The position numbers were made by a program, and so were the translations under genes. This document shows positions 41,601 through 49,956 of a stretch of 64,000 nt of DNA, piece after piece. The notes below the pieces were generated by a model. It ran no database searches. It had not been told where the DNA came from and saw only the letters and a program-made list of their open reading frames with translations. Source of the DNA: Ovis canadensis (Eukaryota > Chordata > Mammalia > Artiodactyla > Bovidae). Each line of letters begins with the position of its first letter. Positions within the stretch are counted from its first letter, which is position 1. Location of the stretch: contig NC_091264.1 of NCBI RefSeq assembly GCF_042477335.2, positions 31,807,386-31,871,385 of the forward strand, written 5' to 3'.

Positions 41601-44600
41601 TCAAGACCGCTCTCAAACCCTAAGTTCCCTGAAAAACTGAGAAATCTATCTCAGAAGCAGGATCTGGGGGAGGCTCACCACTCCATCTTTACTCTGGGTG
41701 TGTAGGATACACTGAAGCCGGCGTTTACCGTCACCAACCTGCCGGGTACCACCTCCACCATCCAGACAGCACCCAGCACCTCTACCACCATGCAAGTCAG
41801 CAGTGGCCCCTCCTTTCCCATCACCAACTACCTGGCACCAGTGTCTGCTAGCGTCAGCCCCAGTGCTGTCAGCAGTGCCAACGGGACTGTGCTGAAGAGT
41901 ACAGGCAGCGGCCCCGTTTCTTCTGGAGGCCTCATGCAGCTGCCTACCAGCTTCACCCTTATGCCCGGTGAGTCGCAAGGGGCAAACTGAGCATTCTAAG
42001 AGTGGGTTTAGGGCTGGTGCAAGGAGAATGTCTTTTCTTACTCAGAAGGAGGAAGGACAGGGGCCAGAGCCTGAGAGAAGCCTCTTATGTCCCATTGGTA
42101 GGCATGCCCCTCCCCCTTGGGACTTGAACTGTCCTTGTCAGTAAATTTCCACCATATACTCTGGCCTTGCCTAGCAAGCCCAGCCCTGTGCCCCTACTGC
42201 CACAGGGACAGGAGACATTCTACCACTTCCCTGCCTTGACTGGAAGGCAGATTGTGTCCTTGATGGATGGGTGCCTGCTCCTGTGTCAACCAGAGAGTGT
42301 AGAGGCAGGGTCTGGGGCAGGGGAAAGAGGGAAGGGCAAGAACAGAGTATGGAAGCCCCTGGAGATAAGATTCTGGACCTCAGGGGCCTCTTTGGCTCTC
42401 AGGAAGGATAGTGATGGGAGTTGGGGATAGAATGGCAGCCCCTGGGCCTGGGGGTGTTTGAGGGAGCTTGGTGAAGGTGGTGGTGGTGGTGGTGGGTAGG
42501 ACAGAGCACGAGTAAGTCTCTGTGTCTTCTAGGTGGGGCAGTGGCCCAGCAGGTCCCAGTGCAGGCCATTCAGGTGCACCAGGCCCCACAGCAAGCGTCT
42601 CCCTCTCGCGACAGCAGCACAGACCTCACGCAGACCTCCTCCAGCGGGACAGGTATTGCTTGAAACTCTGTCACCTCCCTGCCCTGCCTCATTCATGAGA
42701 CCTAGCAGCAGGTGCCCAGGATTATCCATCCTGTAACTAAGGTCAGCAAATTTCTTAATGTGGAGACTGAGGCTTTTGGGTTAACCTTTTCCTTAATCCT
42801 TATGAGAAAGGCAGGTGAGGATGGCTAGTTTTGAATCCTGCCCTGCAGTGGGGCTGTGGATTTCAGGAAGAAATTGGGGACCATTGAGGCCACTCTTCTT
42901 CTCACTCAGGTGAAAAGCCTGAGGCCCTGAAAGAAGTTCCTTTCCTATAGACACACATTTGCTCAACTGCCAGGAAGGATTTACAGAGCAGTTGTCTCCT
43001 TGTGGGAGGATATCCTAGCTTTTGAGTAATCATAAGTCCCCTCCATGTCTCTAGTCATTTTAGAAATGATCAGACACTTCCAAAATAAAATTGCTTTGAA
43101 GTTCTTGTTAATCACAACCCTGTTACACAAAGTTTGGTCTGTGGAAGGAGGACCAGCATCACCTGGGAGCTTGATAGAAATGCAGACTCTCAAGCCTCAC
43201 CCCAAACCTACTGAATCAGAATCTGCACTTTTAACAAGATCCCCCGGTTATTGTACGCACATCAACATTGGAGAAGTGCTTGTTTTAAAGCTGGTTATCA
43301 GCTGCATGTTGAGGAAGAGGGAGGAGGAGTAAGAATAGATGTGAAATGGGGTGGAGCCTCTCTCTCAGAGAAGAGGATCTGAGTCTCCTTGGCTTGGGTC
43401 AGTCATTGTAATCTTTGTTTTTCCCAGGGCCTTGGGGTCTTGGAACAAAGCAGATAGATAATCGAATAGAACGCTGTGATAGGATACATTGAAAGGTTGG
43501 TGTGGTTGTGTTCAAGAAAAAAATAAGGCTTTTCTCAGTCGATGACAGGGAACAGAGGAAGGAGCTTTGTCTAGGTTTCGACCTGGGAAATGGCAGGAGG
43601 GCTCTGGAGGCCTGGAGTTCCTGGGGATGGGATGGGAGCTCTCAGTCAGCACCAGTGCCAACCTCCCTGACGTGTGTCTGTGTTTGCCAGTGACGTTGCC
43701 TGCCACCATCATGACGTCATCTGTGCCCACAACTGTGGGCGGCCACATGATGTACCCCAGCCCCCATGCGGTGATGTATGCGCCCACCTCGGGCCTGGCT
43801 GATGGCAGCCTCACTGTGCTCAATGCCTTCTCCCAGGCGCCATCCACCATGCAGGTGTCCCACAGCCAGGTCCAGGAGCAAGGTGAGTCAGGGGCAGGGC
43901 TGCAGAAAGGAGGACCATTTCCTCCCTCACACACACAGACACGCACACACACACTCACATGCCTCCCCTCAACTCATATGCACACACACATACCCAAACC
44001 AGATGCTCACACACATACCTATATGTATACACACACAGATGCTTCCACATGCACTCGAACACCCACACTCACATGCACACTTGACACATTTGGGCACTCA
44101 CCCTTGGGCATTTACATCTGAGACTCACCCAGTCAACTTGTGCACTTATCATCACACCTCCAAAATCTGGAAGTTTCTCTTGAGCAAGTGATTTGAGTCT
44201 CTCCTGTGGTTATCTCATGCAGGTGGCGTCCCCCAGGTGTTCCTCACAGCACCATCTGGGACAGTGCAGATCCCCGTTTCTGCAGTTCAGCTTCACCAGG
44301 TAGGTGAGGGCACCTTCCATTCCAGCCAGCCAGCCTCTTCTTTATCTTGACTTGGGGGATTTCATTACTAGGTGGTCCAAGCCAAGATCCTTAGCCGGGA
44401 GGCCTGTCCATTTTCCTGGTCAGGCCTGGGTGGTGGGCAGGTGGGCAGGCAGGCAGGGGGCAGCCTGAGCTGGCCAGTCAGTTCCAGACCCCCACCTCCT
44501 CCTTACATACCCCCTTCCCTTCAGATGGCTGTGATAGGGCAGCAGGCCGGGAGCAGCAGCAACCTCACCGAATTACAGGTGGTGAACCTGGATGCCGCCC

Positions 44601-44620
44601 ACAGCACCAAGAGTGACTGA
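38134..44620 (+). CDS. SRF: SRF, serum response factor (complete, seven coding exons; gene-level entry)
   Basis: Nuclear MADS-box transcription factor that binds CArG boxes as a dimer with ternary-complex factors or MRTFs; it drives immediate-early and muscle genes. Coding exons are 38134-38649, 40393-40659, 41706-41967, 42533-42652, 43691-43882, 44223-44299 and 44525-44620, all GT-AG, totalling 1530 nt (509 residues; human SRF has 508). Start chosen at 38134 (GCGCCATG, MLPSQAG). Layout: Gly/Ala-rich N-terminus, acidic patch (SESGEEEEL), SLSEME phosphorylation region, MADS box across exons 1-2 (about residues 142-198, RVKIKMEF to VLLLVAS), then a Ser/Thr/Gln-rich activation domain. Autoregulation is supported by the promoter CArG boxes. 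Differences from the human protein are few and conservative. Confidence 0.98.
38650..40392 (+). other. SRF: SRF intron 1
   Basis: 1.74 kb. The first part is a continuation of the CpG island. One minus-strand BovB 3'-end fragment lies at 39664-39784. No other repeat or gene recognised. Confidence 0.75.
39664..39784 (-). mobile_element. BovB 3'-end fragment in SRF intron 1
   Basis: Antisense: TCAATCGCTCAGTTAATGTC through AACTCATGTCCATCGAGTCG. Confidence 0.85.
40393..40659 (+). CDS. SRF: SRF exon 2 (second half of MADS box)
   Basis: Acceptor CCCCAG, donor AAG|GTGTGT; 89 codons, phase 0-0. Encodes AYELSTLTGTQVLLLVAS, TGHVYTFATRKL and the SAM-domain extension used for dimerisation and cofactor contact. 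Confidence 0.97.
40854..40860 (+). promoter_or_regulatory. SRF: GATA motif (AGATAAG) in SRF intron 2
   Basis: Consensus WGATAR sequence 16 bp before the intronic CArG box. GATA4 and SRF are known to act together on cardiac promoters; action here is inference. Confidence 0.45.
40877..40886 (+). promoter_or_regulatory. SRF: Intronic CArG box (CCATATAAGG) in SRF intron 2
   Basis: Perfect CC(A/T)6GG decamer, identical to promoter CArG box 1 at 37717, set in GC-rich sequence (GCCCATATAAGGCCGG). The core also contains a TATA-like ATATAAG. Confidence 0.6.
41088..41360. promoter_or_regulatory. SRF: CCAAT-box cluster in SRF intron 2
   Basis: An inverted CCAAT (GATTGGCT) near 41091 and two forward copies (GGCCAATCGGAGG near 41305 and CGCCAATCAGAGG near 41350), with AGCAACGCC between the latter two. 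The spacing and GC content resemble a TATA-less promoter. Confidence 0.45.
41706..41967 (+). CDS. SRF: SRF exon 3
   Basis: Acceptor TGTAG, donor G|GTGAGT. Encodes DTLKPAFTV-like sequence (here DTLKPAFTVTNLPG), then a Ser/Thr-rich stretch ending SFTLMPG. Enters at phase 0 and leaves at phase 1. Confidence 0.95.
42533..42652 (+). CDS. SRF: SRF exon 4
   Basis: Acceptor TTCTAG, donor G|GTATTG; 120 nt, phase 1-1. Encodes the glutamine-rich GAVAQQVPVQAIQVHQ segment and SPSRDSSTDLTQTSSS. Confidence 0.95.
42653..43690 (+). other. SRF: SRF intron 4
   Basis: 1.04 kb with one MER5A-like DNA transposon relic (about 43120-43285). No gene recognised. Confidence 0.7.
43120..43285 (+). mobile_element. MER5A-type hAT relic
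   Basis: CAGCATCACCTGGGAGCTTG, TAGAAATGCAGACTCTCAAG and CCTACTGAATCAGAATCTGC are the ordered words of MER5A. Confidence 0.8.
43691..43882 (+). CDS. SRF: SRF exon 5 (activation-domain exon)
   Basis: Acceptor TGCCAG, donor G|GTGAGT; 192 nt, phase 1-1. Encodes VTLPATIMTSSVPTTVGG through STMQVSHSQVQEQ. In-frame skipping of this exon gives the known shorter SRF isoform in other mammals. Confidence 0.95.
43883..44222 (+). other. SRF: SRF intron 5 with degenerate CA repeat
   Basis: 340 bp. About 43929-44095 is an interrupted (CA)n-type tract of CACACA, CACATG and CATACC words. Confidence 0.7.
43929..44095 (+). repeat. Degenerate (CA)n tract in SRF intron 5
   Basis: Blocks of CACACA, ACACATACC and ACATGCAC interrupted by point changes. 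Confidence 0.8.
44223..44299 (+). CDS. SRF: SRF exon 6
   Basis: 77 nt. Acceptor TGCAG, donor CAG|GTAGGT. Encodes GGVPQVFLTAPSGTVQIPVS and ends VQLHQ at phase 0. Confidence 0.94.
44525..44620 (+). CDS. SRF: SRF exon 7 (C-terminus and stop)
   Basis: Acceptor TTCAG. Encodes MAVIGQQAGSSSNLTELQVV and ends HSTKSD-TGA at 44618-44620; human SRF ends in E, so the last residue is a conservative change. Confidence 0.96.
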   Translation: MAVIGQQAGSSSNLTELQVVNLDAAHSTKSD

Positions 44621-46737
44621 TCCGCCCTGCCGCCCTGGACAGATGGCCCAAGGGACGGCACCACTTATTTATTGTTGCCTTTTCACGTTTTCTTTACACA
44701 CATGTTGATGGGCCGCAGGAGGGAGGCGGGGAGGAGCGTGGGCAGCCACAGGACTGAGCCCTCTCACTCCAGCCAAAGAAATGGGCCAGCCTGCCCTCCA
44801 CCCCGGCCTCCCGACCCCCCCCCTCTAGCTCCGCCTCCCATTTCTGTTGCCAGTGGGGCTGCCCTCCCTCCTCAGACTCCCCTTGCCAGCTTGGCTCCAT
44901 GTTTTCCATGAGTATTAGCTTACCCGATGGGACCGTGCCCCCCACCACCATCACACACACAGTTCTCTGTGGGACTAGGCACTGTGTCCCCCTGAGGAAG
45001 CAGCCGGTGCCGGGGTGGGGGGGTTGCCCTCTCCCCAGTCTCCTTGCTGACCCCACATCAGCACTGTGTTTGCCACAGGCTGGGTCAAAAGAGCCTGCCC
45101 CCTGCCCCTCAGGGAGCCAGCTGGGGAGATGGGGCTTCTTCCCTCAAGCCGGGTCTGTGGCCCCTACAGCTCCTGAGCAGCGGGGCCTGTGCTCCAGCAC
45201 AGCAGATTCCCAGGGCGACCTGCCCTGCCCTGCCGCTCCCTTCGGAACTCCAGGGGCTGCTGGCTTGGAGGGAACCACCCGTGTTCCCCTGTCTTCCCCC
45301 CTCTCCTCCCAGCTGCTTTACTTAAAGTTGATTTTGAACTTTTTATTTGAGGAGACGAAGTGAAAACAAATCTATAAATATATATTTTTAAAATATTTAA
45401 CTTTTTTTTATGGCGTTTTTCTCGTCCCCCTCCCTGCCCAAGCTCCCCTTCCCTGGGGAGCCCTGAGGCTCCCCGGAACTGGCTGGGCCTCTGGGGACAG
45501 AGCCACCCCATGAGCTTGGGGCTCGCCAGTGTCGGGGGGGAGATTGCCCGGTCCTGGGTTGTTTCCAGGAGAAAACCGGGGGAGGGGCCCTCAGGCCATG
45601 CCCCAACGGGGTGGGGAGGGTGACCCACAGCTCTGGGCCTCTTTTTGCCCTTCAGAGCTGTTGCTAGGGAGAGGGAAGAGGGAGACCAAATGTGGGTGGG
45701 GGGTGGGAGGGTGTCAGAGGCAACTGACTTCATTTGTGCCACATGCATGGGCATTGCAGCCTTGCGCGCCCCCAGGCCTGCAGCTGCCTGGGGCGCAAGT
45801 TGCAGTGAGCAGGGTGGGGTCTGGGAGGGGGCGAGAGGCAGGATTGGGGGGCAGAAGAAATGGGAGCAGCTCTTGGGCTGAGTGTGGGGTTAGGGGAGCC
45901 AGAAATGGCAGCTCTCCCAGGGAGTGAGCAGCTACTGTAACTTTTTAAAATTAAGACAAAAAGCCTTGAAGAAAATGACTTTATTTTTCTAAGTGTAACC
46001 TCAGTATTTATGTAATTTGTACAGGGGCCGTGCCCCACCCCCTCTGCCCCCTTTGGGGTAGATCTTGAGGGTGGGCCAACATGGCAGAGGGTCTTTTACC
46101 CTGTGTCAGAGCCTACCTTCACCACCTGTATCAGAGAGGGAGCTTTTTCAGAACAGGGCAGTGGGGGGGTGGGTGGAGTTTTATTAACCCCTTAGGTCTG
46201 CCTTGAGTAGAAACAAGCCTGCTTCTGTGATTAGGTGAAGGGGTGGGGGAAGTTTATACATACAGCCTAATTATCATGGGGACGATTTGCCGACATGTTT
46301 GAGAACCTCCGGACCTCTAACCCCCTTTGCTGTCTTGCCCCAGTTTGGGGTGCCAAGATGGAAGCCATCTTTCTGGCTTTCTCCAGAAGATAGCAGGGGA
46401 CTTATGGGTGGCTTATGGATTGGGGCATGGCAAATCAGGGGTCAGAGAGTGGGGGAGCTTGGGACTCAGGTCTGCAACTGCCCAGCCCCTTTTCTCTACT
46501 CTTTGTTTTCACTCCACCATCACTCACTCACTCCCCTCTCCCTCACGCTGGGGAGGAGACCTTGATGAATTCCTCCTCTCCTTCCCACAAAAGACAGACC
46601 CAGTGAGTGAATCAGGCAAAGTGCTTATAATGTGTGTTGTGTGAGCGTGGCCTTGGGAGAACATGCGTGCGTCAAGGATGAGGTGGCATTTTTACATGCA
46701 GCGACCCTTGGTGTTTCCCTTCCTTGGTGGCTCTGGG

Positions 46738-46800
46738 GTGTGTATGTGTGTGTGCGCGTGTGCCCGAGTGAATGTGTGTGTGCGAATGTGGGGTGTGTAT
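46738..46800 (+). repeat. GT-rich microsatellite in SRF 3' UTR
   Basis: Interrupted (GT)n tract with TGTATGTGTGTGTGCGCGTG and related words, about 110 bp before the poly(A) signal. Confidence 0.7.
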
Positions 46801-46905
46801 GTTAGTGGTTTCTACTTCCCCTGGGATGCTGACCCAGGAATAGTGGACATGGTCACAGTCCTATGTACAGAGCTTTCTTTTGTATTAAGAAAAAAATACT
46901 CTTTC

Positions 46906-46911
46906 AATAAA
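46906..46911 (+). terminator. SRF: SRF polyadenylation signal AATAAA
   Basis: Canonical hexamer followed by a T- and GT-rich downstream element. Position agrees with a transcript of roughly 4.2 kb. Confidence 0.85.
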
Positions 46912-47215
46912 TGTATCATTTTTGTGCACAGACTGTGGGGTCTTTGCCTTTGTTTTACCGTATTGGAGGGTGGGAGGTATGAACACAAACGTGCTGAGAA
47001 ACAAGCACGTTCTTGTTGAATGAAACGCAAAGGGGTGCTTTGGGCTGTTGAACTCTACTGATTTGACTTAAGGAACACATCAGGGGTGATGGTTAGGGGC
47101 CTTTATCGTCAGCCCCAGCTGTGCTAGGTACTTAGTCAACACGGAGAGAAGCAATTTTACTATTAGGGAAAAGAACGCAACCAATCCAAAGCCTCGGGTA
47201 TGGGAAACTCACGGC

Positions 47216-47221
47216 CACGTG
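47216..47221 (+). promoter_or_regulatory. CUL9: E-box CACGTG upstream of CUL9
   Basis: GGCCACGTGACC, a strong USF/MYC/CLEAR-type E-box about 300 bp upstream of the presumed CUL9 start region. Assignment to CUL9 is by proximity. Confidence 0.4.
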
Positions 47222-47369
47222 ACCTAAAGCAAACTAAGAGGACAGCCCTAGGATGGGAGTGTGCGTTTCGGTGGGAGACGAAGAAGGCAGACCCAGGAAA
47301 GGGCAAGGAGGGCTTCAAAGCCGATATTGGAACGGAAAGGGCGGCCTACGCCTGCGGAAAAACGGGCCT

Positions 47370-47850
47370 CGCTACCACGACCCCGAAGCTCCGCGGGCAG
47401 CGCGCCCCCAGACGCGAGTAGCACGCATGCTCCGCTGGCGCACGGTGCCGCCGCCGCGCTCGGCTGTGGGCCGCGGTAGGACCCGTAGCCGCCCGGCCGT
47501 GCGCGCACTGGCGGCGTGACCCGGAAGGGAGCCGCGGAGGAGGCGGGGCCAGCACTGCGGGACCGGCGCCGGGCCCCAGCGAGGGCCGAGCCGGGAGCCG
47601 GGAGGTGGGAGGTGAGAGGAGAGCTCTGCGTCCTCCCCGCCCCTGCCCCGTCCCTTCCCCGGTTCCTTGCCCACTCTCCGTGGCGCTGACGACAGGAGCC
47701 AGGTCTTGCCGAGATTCGCTTGGTCCAGTCGGTCCGGTCAGCCTCCTCCGACCGCGCCCCCCCCCCCCACCTCTTCCGCCCCCCAAGCCCGTTCTCGCGG
47801 CGGTGCGGGCCTCCCGCGCCGCCCTTGCTGGCTTGCAAGCTCGGGCCTGA
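47370..47850. promoter_or_regulatory. CUL9: CpG island and presumed CUL9 promoter
   Basis: Dense CpG sequence between the SRF 3' end and the first CUL9 coding exon. It includes NRF1-like GCGCA-type words (for example CGTGCGCGCACTGGCG near 47500) and no clear TATA box. Confidence 0.7.
47530..47611 (+). other. CUL9: Probable CUL9 non-coding exon 1
   Basis: GC-rich segment ending at a good donor (GGGAG|GTGAGAGG, GT at 47612). CUL9 genes have an untranslated first exon, and the first coding exon begins at an acceptor. The 5' edge is a guess. Confidence 0.45.
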
Positions 47851-48273
47851 CTTGCCACCTACGCCTACCTGCTGTCTCATCCCCGCAACCAAGACCTCGC
47901 CTCCGCATCTCAGTTCATTGCTCCTGTTCTCCAGCCCTTCCTCTCCCCCCATTTAGGCTTTTCCGATTGTGTTACTTCATCCCGCTCATCAGTTGTCCAT
48001 CGCACATCACTTGGTTACCTGCCTGTCTTGCCCTCCCTCCAATCCCCCGCATGCTATCCGGACCCCTACCCCCTTCGAGAGCCACATCCGTCTTTCCCCT
48101 CCTCTGCACGCCTTTCTTCTACTCTCATCCTCTATCCCTGTACCCCAACATGACCCCTGCTCTGATCACCATTTCTTCATTTGGGTTTGCTGTCCGTTCT
48201 TATCCTCACCATTCCCTGTTGCCCCCACACTGCTTCATATCTTTCCCTGATCACTAACATAGCCGTCACTCCG

Positions 48274-48321
48274 CACCTACTTATAATCTTATTCTGACAC
48301 CTACTTATAATCTTATTCTGA
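48274..48321 (+). repeat. 24-bp exact tandem duplication
   Basis: CACCTACTTATAATCTTATT plus four further bases, twice in a row. Confidence 0.9.
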
Positions 48322-48389
48322 CACATTAGCGTTCTACTTACCTGGGGACGGCTCCTACCTTCTCCCTCGCTAAGAATAGTAGTATTAGA

Positions 48390-48610
48390 TTCTGTTTACT
48401 GAGCACTCTGGCTGTATGATAGAGGCTGTTCTGAATGCTTTATAGATGTGATCTTAGTAAGTGTTTATGACAATTTTGTAAATTGGGTTTAAATATTATT
48501 ATCTTGCAGAGGAGAAAACTGAGGCTTAGAGATTGACTTGTCCAAAAGTATGCATATAAGAAGTGAAGGAGCCAGAATTCAGAGTCCCATTTATCTGAAT
48601 CTGTACTGTA
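48390..48610 (-). mobile_element. MIR fragment
   Basis: GAATGCTTTATAGATGTGATC then GGAGAAAACTGAGGCTTAGA; antisense MIR order. Confidence 0.7.
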
Positions 48611-49352
48611 TTGCCTCTCTTAATACCTCTACTGTCTCCTGACCTCATTCCCTACCCTTCAACTCCATGATTATTACCTCCATCTAGATCTACTTAACTT
48701 AGATCCTTACCATACATACAGCATAAGGGCAGGGTGGGACTTGGTTTTTTTCCTCCCATAATTTTATTTGGATCCCTAGTCCCCTCTCCCTTTCCCAATG
48801 TTCTCATACCTTTTTGTCATCTGGTCATCTGCCTCCTTTAGTCTCTCTTCTTAATATCTGCCATGACCCACCCCTTTATACCCACATTCCTGCTTTAATC
48901 TGTCATTTATGCTCCCTGTCTTGCCCCTTCCCCATCCTGACTTTCCTGACTTGTTCTGACCCCACTATCTCACAGGCTACTGTCCCACCTGCTCACCCAT
49001 GTCATCCTTCTAAGTCCTGATCTGTACCCCTCAGCCACCCTCCTGTTCTGCCCAAATTGTCCTGATTAACCATCAGCTCTTTTTCTTATCTTGCTTTCTT
49101 GTAATTTCTTCCATTTTGGAAACCTTTTCATTTCCTTCTATCACTGTTTTTCACTCTGTTCTCCTTGTTACAAATCCCAGAGTGTGTTTAGGTTATTTAT
49201 TCCATCCTATCCTTGTCCTTTTCTCTTTGGCCTCCAAATTCCATGCAGCCTACCAGTCACCCCTCACCCTGTCTGCACCTCAAGTTTCCACCCCCTTCAC
49301 GTAGGTTTTTCTCTTTCCCACAGTGCTTCTGTCTCTCTCCTGTGTGTCCCAG

Positions 49353-49956
49353 GAAGTCAGGATGGTGGGAGAACGGCGCACTGGGGACCTCATGGTGCCC
49401 TTGGGGCCCCGGCTGCAGGCATATCCTGAAGAGCTTCTTCGACAGCGGCCTGGACAGGATGGGCATCCTGAATACCTGATCCGATGGAGTGTCCTGAAGT
49501 GTGGGGAAGTGGGCAGAGCGGGTGTGGAGGAGGGCAAGACAGAGCACATCCTCATGTGGCTGTCAGCCCCCGAGGTCTATGCTAGCTGCCCCATGCTGTT
49601 AGGGGAGCGGGCGTTATCTAAGGGACCTCAGCACGAGACAGCTGGGGGTTCAGCAAGCTTTCCCCGAGACCCAGGCAGTCTGGATGACGTGGCCATGGGA
49701 GAGATGGAGGCAGATGTGCGAGCACTGGTGCGCAGGGCTGCCCGGCAACTAGCAGAAGGTGGGACCTCGAGCCTCACAGCCGCTGTGCTCCACACCATCC
49801 ACGTGCTCAGCGCCTATGCCAGCATCGGGCCCCTCACCGGGGTCTTCAGGGAGACGGGCGCCCTGGACCTACTCATGCACATGCTGTGCAACCCTGAGCC
49901 TCAGATCCGTCGGAGTGCCGGCAAGATGCTGCAGGCCCTGGCAGCCCACGATGCTG
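49353..49956 (+). CDS. CUL9: CUL9 exon 2 (first coding exon; ATG at 49362)
   Basis: Acceptor GTCCCAG; nine untranslated bases precede ATG. Encodes 198 codons plus one base, including [28 protein letters not shown] and the helical segment [21 protein letters not shown]. Donor G|GTGAGA. Confidence 0.95.

Larger units (their letters stand above)
40660..41705 (+). other. SRF: SRF intron 2, with promoter-like block
   Basis: 1.05 kb intron that is unusually GC-rich from about 40840 to 41420. It contains a perfect CArG box, a GATA motif and CCAAT boxes in both orientations, annotated separately. No open frame in it resembles a known protein. Confidence 0.7.
44621..46930 (+). other. SRF: SRF 3' UTR
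   Basis: About 2.3 kb to the poly(A) signal at 46906, consistent with the long 3' UTR known for mammalian SRF. It contains an AT-rich block (45365-45415), a GT-rich microsatellite (about 46738-46800) and otherwise GC-rich unique sequence. Confidence 0.8.
47612..49352 (+). other. CUL9: CUL9 intron 1
   Basis: 1.74 kb, strikingly pyrimidine-rich on the + strand. It has a 24-bp tandem duplication (48274-48321) and a MIR relic (about 48390-48610). No gene recognised. Confidence 0.65.

Noticed and set aside
47248-47952. 234-codon antisense open frame across the CUL9 CpG island
   Set aside because: Same reason: GC-rich composition and no recognisable domain. A divergent transcript is possible but not supported by sequence alone.
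49323-49361. Upstream in-frame ATG as the CUL9 start
   Set aside because: It lies in the intron before the acceptor at 49351-49352; the family N-terminus begins at the ATG at 49362.
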